This document shows, in pieces, positions 1 to 9,873 of a DNA stretch of 64,000 bases. The notes below the pieces were generated by a model. That model made no database searches and was not told the origin of the DNA. It saw nothing but the letters and a program-made list of their open reading frames with translations. The stretch lies in assembly GCF_003946485.1 (NCBI RefSeq), contig NZ_RHOJ01000011.1, positions 16,864 through 80,863 on the forward strand, written 5' to 3'. Each line of letters begins with the position of its first letter. The stretch's first letter is position 1. Origin of the DNA: Lacticaseibacillus jixianensis (GTDB taxonomy: Bacteria > Bacillota > Bacilli > Lactobacillales > Lactobacillaceae). The position numbers were made by a program, and so were the translations under genes.

Positions 1-1912
<1,912 letters not shown>

Positions 1913-2020
1913 GATTTTTCCCTCCACCACAAACGGCGCCCGCACTGCGGGCCAGCAGCTTACCTAGCCTCAGCGCAGTGTGAGCGCCGTTTTTATTTAA
2001 TCTACTAACGCCGGTGCATC

Positions 2021-3361
2021 CTACTTCAGGGTGTCGATGATGTAGTGGTTCAGCGTGTCTTCAAGTTCTTCCCAGCGGCCGGACTTGGTTGCGGCGCGCA
2101 GCTCGCTTTGCGGCTTGTCGATGATGTAGTCGTTCAAGGACTTGAAGTCTTCCTTGCCGGCTTCGATCGAAGCGCCAATGCCGGAGTCATAACTGCTGTA
2201 GCGATCGGTGATGAAGTTCTCAAACACCTTGTCCTGCTTCAGACGCAGCGCCACCTTCAAGCCGGCGGCGAACGTGTCCATGCCGACAATGTGGGCGTAG
2301 AACATGTCTTCTGGGGTGAAGGAGGAGCGCCGCGGCTTAGCGTCAAAGTTCAGGCCACCCTTGTTCAGGCCGCCGTTTTCAACGACTTCGTACATCGCCA
2401 TCGTGGACTCGTACAGGTTGGTTGGGAACTGATCCAGATCCCAGCCGATCAGCTTGTCGCCTTGGTTGGCGTCCAAAGAACCCAGCAGCCCTGCGGAGCG
2501 GGCCACGCGGATCTCGTGCTGGTAAGTGTGGCCGGCCAGGTTGGCGTGGTTGCCTTCCAGGTTCAGCTTGTAGGTGCCATCCAGGCCGTATTCCTTCATG
2601 AACGCGATGGTGGTGGCGGCATCAAAGTCGTACTGGTGCATCATCGGTTCCTTCGGCTTCGGCTCCAGCAGCAGCTGGCCGGTGTAGCCAATGGACTTGG
2701 CGTAATCGGCAGCCATGTGGAAGAACTCGCCGAGGTGATCCTGTTCGCGCTTCATGTCCGTGTTCAGCAGGGATTCGTAGCCTTCCCGGCCGCCCCAGAA
2801 CACGTAGTTCGCAGACCCGACCTTCTTCGCAGTATCCAGGCCTTCCTTGACCTGAGCGGCAGCAAAGGCAAAGACGTCAGCGAACGGACTGGACGCCGCC
2901 CCGGCAACGAACCGCGGGTTGGTGAACATGTTTGCCGTGTTCCAAAGCACCTTCATGTGGGACGTCTTCTGGTAGTCAACGAACATGTCGGTGATCTCTT
3001 CGATGTTCTTGTTGGTTTCGCGCAGCGTGTCGCCTTCAGGGGCGATGTCACGATCGTGGAAGCAGAAGAAGTCAACGCCGAGCTTGTCGTAGAATTCAAA
3101 CGCCGCGTCAACGCGGGCCTTGGCCAGATCCATGCCGGTCAATCCGTCCCAGGGGCGGATTGCGGTACCATCGCCGAAGATATCATCGAGCTTCTGGCCG
3201 AAGGTGTGCCAGTATGCGACTGAGAAGCGCAACCAGTCGCGCATCTTCTTGCCGCCAACCACCTCATCGGCGTTGTAGTAGTGGAACCCCAACCCAGATT
3301 GCAGGTCCTTTGTCCCCACGTACGGAATCTTGTTCACATTCGGAAAATACGTCTTTGACAT
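2021..3361 (-). CDS. xylA: Xylose isomerase
   Basis: Interconverts D-xylose and D-xylulose, the first step of the isomerase route. The 446-residue protein is the long class II type. Recognisable signatures include the N-terminal [11 protein letters not shown], the metal and substrate strand [35 protein letters not shown] and [10 protein letters not shown], holding the Glu/Asp/His ligands of the two divalent metals. The start at 3361 is preceded by AGGAGG at nine bases. It is first after the XylR-type operator and cre-like site at 3390-3441. Downstream follow xylB and the GH43 gene. The product feeds xylulokinase and then the phosphoketolase at 52873. Confidence 0.97.
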   Translation of the reverse strand: MSKTYFPNVNKIPYVGTKDLQSGLGFHYYNADEVVGGKKMRDWLRFSVAYWHTFGQKLDDIFGDGTAIRPWDGLTGMDLAKARVDAAFEFYDKLGVDFFCFHDRDIAPEGDTLRETNKNIEEITDMFVDYQKTSHMKVLWNTANMFTNPRFVAGAASSPFADVFAFAAAQVKEGLDTAKKVGSANYVFWGGREGYESLLNTDMKREQDHLGEFFHMAADYAKSIGYTGQLLLEPKPKEPMMHQYDFDAATTIAFMKEYGLDGTYKLNLEGNHANLAGHTYQHEIRVARSAGLLGSLDANQGDKLIGWDLDQFPTNLYESTMAMYEVVENGGLNKGGLNFDAKPRRSSFTPEDMFYAHIVGMDTFAAGLKVALRLKQDKVFENFITDRYSSYDSGIGASIEAGKEDFKSLNDYIIDKPQSELRAATKSGRWEELEDTLNHYIIDTLK

Positions 3362-3389
3362 TGAAAAAGCCTCCTAGAGATTTGCCTCT

Positions 3390-3412
3390 GTAAGTTTGTT
3401 TGTTTTGCTTAC
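3390..3412 (-). promoter_or_regulatory. XylR operator-like inverted repeat before xylA
   Basis: GTAAG and CTTAC arms flank a core containing GTTTGTTTG, resembling the TTAGTTTGTTTG half of known Gram-positive XylR boxes. It sits 29-51 bases upstream of the xylA start and just upstream of its ribosome site, where a repressor would block transcription. The match is by eye. The adjacent xylR gene supports it. Confidence 0.6.
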
Positions 3413-3427
3413 TTACTTCAACGTCAG

Positions 3428-3441
3428 TGTAACGCTTTCAT
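3428..3441 (-). promoter_or_regulatory. cre-like site upstream of xylA
   Basis: On the minus strand this reads ATGAAAGCGTTACA. The TGAAAGCG half matches the catabolite-responsive element consensus, but the second half is one base short. CcpA repression of xyl genes is well known in Firmicutes. Whether this imperfect site binds CcpA is uncertain. Confidence 0.4.
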
Positions 3442-3456
3442 TTTTAAAAAACAATA

Positions 3457-3485
3457 CGCGGCGGCCAACTTTTTTGACCGCCGCG
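3457..3485 (-). terminator. Intrinsic terminator of xylR
   Basis: An 8-bp GC stem, CGCGGCGG paired with CCGCCGCG, surrounds a 13-base loop. In the minus direction it is followed by TATTGTTTTTT. It lies just after the xylR stop at 3496 and separates xylR from xylA. Confidence 0.75.
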
Positions 3486-3495
3486 CATGATTTTT

Positions 3496-4653
3496 TTAGT
3501 TAAAGCTCAGTGCCCCTGACTCCACGTTCAGCAGCTGATGAATGATGATCGACGCCCCGCCCAACAGCGTTGCGTTGCGCACGTCCTTCACCAGGATGAC
3601 TGGGGGATCGTTCTCCGTGAGTCGCGGCATGTCCGCCTGAATCTTCGAGAACAGCTCGGGGATCGCCGCCACTAACCCGGAGTTCAGCGCAACCAGTTGC
3701 GGGGCCATCGTCACCCCGACGTTGTAGATCACGTTCGCAATGGCGCGGCAGAACTCATCGAGGTACTGGTGGATCACCGGATCGCCTGCGCGGTAGCGTT
3801 TCACCACGTCCTGACGGCCCAGTTGCGCGTCCCCAGTGTCCTTGCGCAGCCGTTCGATAATGGCGTCCTCCGAATACATCTGCTCAATCGTTGCGGTCGC
3901 CGGGGTCTCACCGTCGGCAAAGTTGCCGTTGGTGAGAATGGTGTGCCCAATTTCGCCGGCCTCCCCGCGGTTGCCGCGATAAAGCTGATTGTGCAGGATG
4001 ATGCCGGCCCCGATCCCTTTGTGGATGCTGACACAAACGATGTTGCTGACCCATTCCTTCGTGTCAAAATCCCGCTCGTAAATCACGGACAGGTTCGCCT
4101 CGTTCTCCAAGACGACAGGGACATTAAGCTTCTGCCAAAGCATCTTCGCCACGTCCAAGCCCTTGAAATCGAGCGTTGGCGTGTAGATGACACGGTTCTC
4201 GTTGACGATCCCATGCACGGACACGGCCACGCCCAACAGCGGCAGCTGGTCCTCCATGTTTGACAAGTCAGCCATCTCGATCATCAGATTGATCCGCTCT
4301 TCAACTGTCATCTCGCCCACTGGATAACGGTCAACGGCGACGATGGTGCCATCGATTTTATTGACCATGCGATCAACAAAATCAAAGCCCAAGTCATAGA
4401 CGATCACATAGCCGAGATCCGCGTTGAATTGAAGCATCGTCGGCTTCCGGCCCCCGTTTTTCGTGCTGTCGCCCTGCCCCAATTCGATCAAATAATCCCG
4501 GCTGAGCAAGTCCGCCACGATCTCCGAAACCGTCACCTTATTCAGGTCGAGGTTCTTGGAGACCTGGCTGCGCGAGATTGGCCCGTAGTTGAAGACCTGC
4601 TCCAGCACGTGGCGCTCATTAGTCACCCGTACGGCGTTTTTATTTGCTGCCAT
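3496..4653 (-). CDS. xylR: Xylose repressor, ROK family
   Basis: DNA-binding repressor of the xyl genes, released by xylose. The 385 residues have an N-terminal winged helix (about 10-70; GPISRSQVSKNLDLNKVTVSEIV) and a ROK sugar-kinase-like domain with GAGIILHNQLYRGNRGEAGEIGH around residues 215-237. The zinc-binding cysteine cluster of many ROK kinases is not evident, as is usual for XylR. The ATG at 4653 has a GAGGGG site. It sits immediately upstream of xylA on the same strand but is separated by its own terminator. Its -10 overlaps a possible XylR half-site, suggesting autoregulation. Confidence 0.93.
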   Translation of the reverse strand: MAANKNAVRVTNERHVLEQVFNYGPISRSQVSKNLDLNKVTVSEIVADLLSRDYLIELGQGDSTKNGGRKPTMLQFNADLGYVIVYDLGFDFVDRMVNKIDGTIVAVDRYPVGEMTVEERINLMIEMADLSNMEDQLPLLGVAVSVHGIVNENRVIYTPTLDFKGLDVAKMLWQKLNVPVVLENEANLSVIYERDFDTKEWVSNIVCVSIHKGIGAGIILHNQLYRGNRGEAGEIGHTILTNGNFADGETPATATIEQMYSEDAIIERLRKDTGDAQLGRQDVVKRYRAGDPVIHQYLDEFCRAIANVIYNVGVTMAPQLVALNSGLVAAIPELFSKIQADMPRLTENDPPVILVKDVRNATLLGGASIIIHQLLNVESGALSFN

Positions 4654-4678
4654 CGCTTACCCCTCTTTTGTTCTCCTT

Positions 4679-4697
4679 ACAAACTAACTAGATTATA
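4679..4697 (-). promoter_or_regulatory. xylR -10 (TATAAT) with overlapping XylR-type half site
   Basis: The minus strand has TATAAT at 4697-4692 directly followed by CTAGTTAGTTTGT, which resembles one arm of the xylose operator. No good -35 is visible at 17 bases. The overlap is consistent with autorepression. Confidence 0.45.
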
Positions 4698-4768
4698 CTC
4701 TCTCCAGTCAGCACAGATAGTGCTTATTCACTTTCTGCTAAAAATACTCGCTTTACTGTCATTGTGTC

Positions 4769-4799
4769 AAAAAAATGCTTCCCCCGAGGAGAAAGCATT
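4769..4799 (-). terminator. Intrinsic terminator after msmX
   Basis: In the minus direction AATGCTT pairs with AAGCATT around an 11-12-base loop and runs straight into seven T residues. It is located about 40 bases past the msmX stop. Confidence 0.85.
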
Positions 4800-4839
4800 C
4801 GTTAGTCGCAATCGCCCTCACCCGTTAGAGGCGGAAAGT

Positions 4840-5973
4840 TTAGGCCATCGCTTCGATTGGAATCGGCTTGTCGACGATCGTCATTTGGGTATCTTTGTCA
4901 AAGAAGTGTGCCTTGTTGATGTCAAAGCCGACCTTAACGTTGTCACCAGGGTTGTGGAAGTCGCGCGCGTTGACGTTGGCGACGTACTCCTCGTCGTCTG
5001 TCTTCAGGTACAGCTGCTCGGTGGCGCCCAGCAGTTCGGACACAACGACTTCTGCGCCAACGACCGCGTCTGGCCAGGTATCCAGGAAGGCCTGCTCGGA
5101 GTGGATGTCCTCAGGGCGCACCCCAAAGATGATCTCCTTGCCGTTGTAACCCTGCTCGTCCAGGATCTTGGCCCGGCCTTCCGGCACCTTCATGGTGATC
5201 TTCTTGCCGTCGGAAACCACGCCGTCCTTATAAGTGACGTGGAAGAAGTTCATCGCCGGGCTTCCCATGAAGCCCGCCACGAACATGTTCCGCGGGTTTT
5301 GGTAAACTTCCTCCGGCGTGCCGATCTGCTGGATCTGGCCAACCGACATGACGACCACCCGATCGGCCAGCGTCATTGCTTCGGTCTGGTCATGGGTGAC
5401 GTAAATCGTCGTTGTGTTCAGGCGGCGGTGCAGCTTGGCAATTTGCGCGCGCATGGAAACCCGCAGCTTGGCGTCCAGGTTAGACAGCGGCTCGTCCATC
5501 AGGAAGATTGGGGCATCCCGCACAATGGCGCGGCCCAGCGCGACCCGCTGGCGCTGACCACCGGACAGGTCTGCTGGCTTGCGCTGCAGGAATTCCTGCA
5601 GGCCCAGAATGTCGGCGGCGTTGTCGACCCGCTTTTTAATGTCCTCCTTGCTGTAGTGGCGCAGCTTCAGGCCGAACGCCATGTTGTCCGCCACAGTCAT
5701 GTGAGGGTAAAGGGCGTAGTTCTGGAACACCATCGCGATGTCGCGATCCTTCGGGGCCACGTCGTTCATGACCTTGCCGCCGATGACCAGCTCGCCTTCT
5801 GTGATGTCCTCAAGGCCGGCGATCATGCGCAGCGTCGTGGACTTCCCGCACCCAGACGGGCCAACGAAAACAATGAACTCGCGCTCCTTGATGTGCAGGT
5901 CAAAGTCTTTAACGGCGTAGTCTTCGCCGTCCTCGTAGCGCTTGTACAGATGATCTAGATCAATTTCAACCAT
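4840..5973 (-). CDS. msmX: Multi-sugar ABC importer ATPase (MsmX/UgpC type)
   Basis: Cytoplasmic ATPase that energises CUT1-family sugar importers; MsmX proteins often serve several permeases. The 377-residue sequence has Walker [10 protein letters not shown] (residues 38-46), a Q-loop in [14 protein letters not shown], the signature LSGGQRQR near residue 135, Walker B with [12 protein letters not shown], a switch His in [14 protein letters not shown], and a C-terminal TOBE/MOI regulatory domain from about 240 on (FGVRPEDIH). The start is backed by GAGAAGGG. It stands alone with its own terminator and has no permease beside it, as expected for a shared ATPase. The orphan binding lipoprotein at 22311 is a possible client. 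Confidence 0.93.
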   Translation of the reverse strand: MVEIDLDHLYKRYEDGEDYAVKDFDLHIKEREFIVFVGPSGCGKSTTLRMIAGLEDITEGELVIGGKVMNDVAPKDRDIAMVFQNYALYPHMTVADNMAFGLKLRHYSKEDIKKRVDNAADILGLQEFLQRKPADLSGGQRQRVALGRAIVRDAPIFLMDEPLSNLDAKLRVSMRAQIAKLHRRLNTTTIYVTHDQTEAMTLADRVVVMSVGQIQQIGTPEEVYQNPRNMFVAGFMGSPAMNFFHVTYKDGVVSDGKKITMKVPEGRAKILDEQGYNGKEIIFGVRPEDIHSEQAFLDTWPDAVVGAEVVVSELLGATEQLYLKTDDEEYVANVNARDFHNPGDNVKVGFDINKAHFFDKDTQMTIVDKPIPIEAMA

Positions 5974-6175
5974 ATGTATTCCCTTCTCTCACAAGAATAA
6001 AGTCTAAAGGAGGCAACCGAAATTTTGGAATTGAGGCGAATCAGGAGCGTCCCCCCGATCTCAAACCGGTTGGTAAGCCATCGCTTTCCCCTTATCGGAC
6101 AAAACAACCTTCCCCGACTGCTCGGTTTAGATTGTCAGTCCCCCTAACAAACGTTATCCTACATTTCAAACAGAA

Positions 6176-6190
6176 TTGCAAGCGTTTTAT
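6176..6190. promoter_or_regulatory. cre-like site upstream of msmX
   Basis: TTGCAAGCGTTTTAT matches the 15-base consensus WTGNAANCGNWNNCW closely, with one mismatch at the C near the end. It lies about 200 bases upstream of msmX. CcpA control of a general sugar importer ATPase would be expected. Confidence 0.45.
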
Positions 6191-6269
6191 ATTTTTGGTT
6201 AGTCAGCTGTTTCCCTTCTCTTGCTCCCGTCGTCCCACTGGCAAACTGTGTCGCCGCTCCTTACCAACC

Positions 6270-6302
6270 GAAAAATCCGCCTGCGCGATTAACGCAGACG
6301 GA
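6270..6302 (-). terminator. Intrinsic terminator of the murQ operon
   Basis: On the minus strand TCCGTCTGCG pairs with CGCAGGCGGA (one mismatch) and is followed by five T residues. It ends the seven-gene peptidoglycan-sugar operon about 45 bases past the murQ stop. Confidence 0.85.
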
Positions 6303-6307
6303 CTGAA

Positions 6308-6323
6308 CGTTTCACATGAAACA
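6308..6323. other. parS-like palindrome 1
   Basis: CGTTTCACATGAAACA matches 14 of 16 positions of the ParB site TGTTTCACGTGAAACA. It is intergenic, next to the murQ terminator. This is a weaker match than those at 21071 and 39679. Confidence 0.4.
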
Positions 6324-6347
6324 GTAGCCTGGCGGTAAACCCTCAAG

Positions 6348-7247
6348 TCACTTGGTGAGGGCGGCAACCGCGTCAGCAATAAACCCCTCGTGGCTGGCTA
6401 AAGCCGCCTCAGCCTGAGCTTTAGCAACCTTGCCTAAAATCATGACAATTGCCACCTTGGGCCGCCGGTCTGCCGTCTCAAAATAGTGCGCGGCCGTTTC
6501 GCGATCGACCCCCGTGGCCGCTTGGATAATCCGTTGTGCCCGGTCAACTAGCTTGAGGTTGGTCGGCTTCACATCGACCATCAAGTTGCCGTAGACCTTG
6601 CCCAGCTTGATCATCGCCGCTGTGGAAATCATGTTCAGGACCAATTTCTGTGCGGTGCCCGCCTTCATCCTCGTCGAACCAGTAACCACTTCCGGACCGA
6701 CCACCACCTCGATGGTAATATCAGCGTGCTGACTGATCAATGCCTCTTGGTTGCAGCTGAAGGCACCGGTCGCCGCTCCAACCGAACGCGCATAATCCAG
6801 GCCACCAATGACATAAGGCGTAGTGCCGCTAGCGGCAATACCAAGCACTACATCATCAGCGGTCAGGTGGTGCGCTTGAAGATCGGCCGCCCCTCCGGTC
6901 TGGCTGTCTTCAGCTCCTTCGACCGCGGTGATCATCGCCCCCGGTCCCCCAGCAATCAGCCCCTGCACCATTTCAGGATCAATGCCGAAGGTGGGCACAC
7001 ACTCAGCCGCGTCCAGAATGCCCAGCCGCCCGCTGGTGCCCGCCCCGATGTAAAATAGCCGTCCCCCGCGTTTGAAGCGCGTGACCACTACGTCGACGAA
7101 CGCGCCGATTGCCGACAAGACCGCGGGCTGGCCAATGGCAAGCGGCACCGCCTGGTCTTGCTGGTTAATGGTCGCCAGAATCGAAGCCGTACTCATGGTA
7201 TCAATATGCATCGTGTGTGAATTACGTGCCTCGGTTGTCCGTTCCAT
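6348..7247 (-). CDS. murQ: N-acetylmuramic acid 6-phosphate etherase
   Basis: Cleaves the D-lactyl ether of MurNAc-6-phosphate, yielding GlcNAc-6-phosphate and D-lactate, in the cytoplasm. The 299 residues form the SIS-domain MurQ type. The N-terminal TEARNSHTMHIDTMS corresponds to the conserved TEXRN...D region. GRLFYIGAGTSGRLGILDAAE (about residues 62-82) and GSTRMKAGTAQKLVLN (about 190-205) are hallmark MurQ segments containing the catalytic Glu and sugar-phosphate binding Ser/Thr. A GGTGAG site precedes the ATG. It is the last gene of the operon, 20 bases after the esterase and before a strong terminator. Confidence 0.96.
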   Translation of the reverse strand: MERTTEARNSHTMHIDTMSTASILATINQQDQAVPLAIGQPAVLSAIGAFVDVVVTRFKRGGRLFYIGAGTSGRLGILDAAECVPTFGIDPEMVQGLIAGGPGAMITAVEGAEDSQTGGAADLQAHHLTADDVVLGIAASGTTPYVIGGLDYARSVGAATGAFSCNQEALISQHADITIEVVVGPEVVTGSTRMKAGTAQKLVLNMISTAAMIKLGKVYGNLMVDVKPTNLKLVDRAQRIIQAATGVDRETAAHYFETADRRPKVAIVMILGKVAKAQAEAALASHEGFIADAVAALTK

Positions 7248-7267
7248 GATCTCACCTTTTTCTACGT

Positions 7268-8011
7268 TTATCCTCGCCCTGCCGCCAGCCAGTCCAGGAC
7301 GGTTGGCAGATGCTCGCGCCAGTACCGCCAGCTGTGCGTGCCAGGGTCAACATGGTAATCGATGTGCAGACCGTACTTGGTCGTTAGTAACTTCATCAAA
7401 GCGTCGTTGGCTGGTCGAAACCCGTCGTCTGCCCCCACCGTCTGGTAGAACCGCAGGCGGTGGACTGCTGGTCGCTCGGCGTTCGCAACGAGCGCAGCCA
7501 GCTGGGCGGTAGGCAGTTCCTGGTCGTCCGGTCCAAAAACCGCTTCATGGTCCGGCATGATCGGTAAAACGCTATTCAAATCAGCCACCGCCGACATGAC
7601 GGCGACAGCGCTGAACCAGCGCGGGTGCAGAAATGCCAGGCGCAGAGCGCCATAGCCGCCCATTGAGTTGCCGACCAACCAATTCACCGCGGGCGCCGCG
7701 GCCAGCGGCAGCAAGTTCCGCATGGCCGGCAAGAGCTCTTTTTCCAGATAATCACCGTAAGGACTGCCGTACGCCATGTTCATGTAAAAGCTGCGGTCAA
7801 ACCCCGGCATCACAATTGCCCAGTGATGGTCGACTGCGTACTGCTCGACGGGTACTTTGCGTTGCCAAACCGTACCGTCGTCGCCCAATCCGTGCAACAA
7901 CCACACTGTCGGCAATTTTTCTCCCGGCCCAATATCATCCGGCAATGCCACCTTAATCAGCGTCTGGCTCATCATGACCGCACTGGTGCGATTAAGGGTG
8001 ATCAATGCCAT
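7268..8011 (-). CDS. Alpha/beta-hydrolase esterase (EstA/esterase D-like)
   Basis: Cytoplasmic serine esterase of about 247 residues; the exact substrate is unknown. The oxyanion region LLHGLGDDGTVW lies near residue 40 and the nucleophile elbow GNSMGGYGALRLA carries the G-x-S-x-G serine. A late His in DPGTHSWRYWREHL completes the triad, a layout typical of tributyrin-esterase/S-formylglutathione-hydrolase relatives. The frame can start from a GTG nine bases earlier, but AAAGGAG sits eight bases before the ATG at 8011. That start overlaps the end of murR by 20 bases, implying translational coupling. Its place between murR and murQ suggests a role on acetylated or otherwise esterified cell-wall sugars; this is inference. 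Confidence 0.85.
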   Translation of the reverse strand: MALITLNRTSAVMMSQTLIKVALPDDIGPGEKLPTVWLLHGLGDDGTVWQRKVPVEQYAVDHHWAIVMPGFDRSFYMNMAYGSPYGDYLEKELLPAMRNLLPLAAAPAVNWLVGNSMGGYGALRLAFLHPRWFSAVAVMSAVADLNSVLPIMPDHEAVFGPDDQELPTAQLAALVANAERPAVHRLRFYQTVGADDGFRPANDALMKLLTTKYGLHIDYHVDPGTHSWRYWREHLPTVLDWLAAGRG

Positions 8012-8894
8012 GCCGATCACTCCTTTCTAACTTCTCAGAGGCGGCAAAGTTGTGGTGATAATCGGCAATAATCGCGTGAGTGCGGCTGATGTTGTCGGCA
8101 ATCTCGTCGTAGTACTGGCTCAGATAAAAGTAGTACACGATATCGATCACAAGAAACTGTGACAGCAGGGAATTGGTCGCGGCACTGCGCACCTCGGTCT
8201 CCAGCGGACTCGCCGTGTGCAACTGCCAGCGCGTTAGGCGCGCCAGCGGATTATCGCCCACCTTAGTCAAGGAAAGGCTTCTCAGCCCGCGCTTTTTGAC
8301 CGCCGCAGCGGCCCACACCACCTCAGGTGTCTGCCCGGAATTGGAGATAAACCAGAACAGGTCGCCCGGCCCGGCCGTTTCGATCAGCGGCAAAAAGACG
8401 TTGAGCTCTTGGTACATCTGCATGGTCACGCCGGCGCGCATCCACTTTTGATCAATATTCTCAGCCACAAGGTAAGAGGCTCCGATCCCTAGCAGGTAGA
8501 TCCGCTTGGCGCTGTGGATCTGTTCGACCACGTCCAGCACATTCTCCTTGGCTAGGGTGTCACCAGTTTGGTACAAGGACTGAATGGAGTTATCCAGTAA
8601 CTTCTCCTTGACCAGCTCGTAATCATCGTACGGATCGATATCCCGACTGCGCGGGCCACTTTGCTTAGCCAGCTCAGACGACAGCGTGATCTTGAACTGG
8701 GCAAGGTTGCCTACCTTCGCCCGCTGGAAAAACCGCACGACGGACGCCGGGCTTGAGCCGGCCGCCTGCGCAAGCTGAGCAACATTTTGCTTTAAAACCA
8801 GCTCGGGATAATCCACAATGTAGCTCGCGACGCGGTGTTCGGCCGGGGTCAGCTGCGCCCCCAAGCTGGCGATTTGCTGGATGATCTTCATCAT
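7992..8894 (-). CDS. murR: MurR/RpiR-family transcriptional regulator
   Basis: Sugar-phosphate-responsive regulator, predicted to sense MurNAc-6-P or a related compound. The N-terminal HTH_6 domain (about 1-75; LTPAEHRVASYIVDYPELVL, then SSPASVVRFFQRA) is followed by a SIS domain (about 115-245; RIYLLGIGASYLVAENI and ISNSGQTPEVVWAA). Length of 300 residues is normal. Two ATGs at 8894 and 8891 follow a GGGGGTGG site. It lies 16 bases after the beta-lactamase-like gene inside the operon it probably controls. Candidate binding palindromes are at 13928-13970. Confidence 0.9.
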   Translation of the reverse strand: MMKIIQQIASLGAQLTPAEHRVASYIVDYPELVLKQNVAQLAQAAGSSPASVVRFFQRAKVGNLAQFKITLSSELAKQSGPRSRDIDPYDDYELVKEKLLDNSIQSLYQTGDTLAKENVLDVVEQIHSAKRIYLLGIGASYLVAENIDQKWMRAGVTMQMYQELNVFLPLIETAGPGDLFWFISNSGQTPEVVWAAAAVKKRGLRSLSLTKVGDNPLARLTRWQLHTASPLETEVRSAATNSLLSQFLVIDIVYYFYLSQYYDEIADNISRTHAIIADYHHNFAASEKLERSDRHGIDHP

Positions 8895-8910
8895 GCCACC
8901 CCCCTAATCC

Positions 8911-9873
8911 TCAAAGCAATTGCGCCAACTGGTGGTGAAACGCTCGCCTGAAATCAGGAAACCGCTGGTCTGTGCCAAAGCGCGTCCGATCAGTCAGCAG
9001 CACCACCGCCAGCTGCTGTGCTGGAACAATCAGCAAGCTGGTCCCAGTGTATCCGGTGTGGCCGAATGCGGTCGGGCCAAAATCGTTGAAGAAGCTTTCG
9101 GGATTACCGGGCAGCACCCAGCCGAAGCCCCGCGGCGGTTGTCCAAGAGGTGTCTGCACTTGAACACTGGCATGAAGCCACACCGGCGAGACAAGCGCGG
9201 CCGTCGGTGCCAGCCAGTATTCAGCGAACCGAATCAGATCGGTTGCCGAGCTGAACAGGCCGGCGTGGCCGACTGGCGCTTCAAAGAAGCTGGCATTCCC
9301 GTCATCCGGTTTGCCAGCTGCCCGCGTCGGCACGGCTCCCTCAGCGGAGAAGCTAGTATTGGTCATTTGCAACGGCGCGAACACCTCGCAGCGGAGAAAG
9401 GGCGCCAGCGCTTCACCGCTGGCCGCCTGGATGACCAACCCCAGCCACATGAAGTTCAAATCCGAATAGCAAACAGTCCCTTGAGTCCCTGGCAGCACCC
9501 GCGCGAGGCTGTCGAACACAGTGAGCCGCTCGTTGAGCCGATAAAATTTGAACGATGACTGCAGCCCGCTGGTGTGGGTCAAAAGGTGCTTGATCGTCAC
9601 CGGTGCCCAGGCCGGATCGGTAAGGGCCGGAAACAGGGTCGTCAGCTTAGTCTCTAGATGCAGTTGCCCGGTTGAAAGCAGGTGCAGTATCCCCATCAAA
9701 GTGCCAGTAATTTTGGTCAGGGAGGCCAAGTCAAACCGCGTCGCCATGCCTAGTTGCACGTCGCCCACCGTCCTAACGGTGAGGCGGCCGGTTTGTTGGA
9801 TTGCGAGGACCGCCTGCGAAAACAACTGCTGGTGCTGCCCTGTCTGAAGTAGAGTCAAAATTTCGTCTGTCAT
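8911..9873 (-). CDS. Beta-lactamase-fold serine hydrolase (YbbE-like)
   Basis: Penicillin-binding-protein-fold hydrolase of 320 residues. The SxxK motif is SLTK in FDLASLTKITGTL (around residue 51), the second motif is YSDLN (Y-x-N position has Asp), and a GHTGYTGTS segment near 265 provides the third-motif region. There is no signal peptide, so it is cytoplasmic, unlike true beta-lactamases. In Bacillus subtilis a comparable protein, YbbE, is encoded among the MurNAc salvage genes, supporting a role on imported muropeptide fragments. Its ATG overlaps the nagZ stop as ATGA, so the two are translationally coupled. The substrate is not known. Confidence 0.85.
   Translation of the reverse strand: MTDEILTLLQTGQHQQLFSQAVLAIQQTGRLTVRTVGDVQLGMATRFDLASLTKITGTLMGILHLLSTGQLHLETKLTTLFPALTDPAWAPVTIKHLLTHTSGLQSSFKFYRLNERLTVFDSLARVLPGTQGTVCYSDLNFMWLGLVIQAASGEALAPFLRCEVFAPLQMTNTSFSAEGAVPTRAAGKPDDGNASFFEAPVGHAGLFSSATDLIRFAEYWLAPTAALVSPVWLHASVQVQTPLGQPPRGFGWVLPGNPESFFNDFGPTAFGHTGYTGTSLLIVPAQQLAVVLLTDRTRFGTDQRFPDFRRAFHHQLAQLL

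Larger units (their letters stand above)
5974..6347. other. Intergenic region upstream of msmX
   Basis: No convincing gene was found. A short plus-strand open frame lacks a ribosome site. The stretch holds the msmX promoter area with a cre-like site, the murQ terminator and a parS-like palindrome, each listed separately. Confidence 0.6.

Noticed and set aside
6132..6338. Plus-strand frame of 68 codons between msmX and murQ
   Set aside because: No ribosome site, crosses a terminator, a parS-like site and a cre-like site, and no protein-like pattern.
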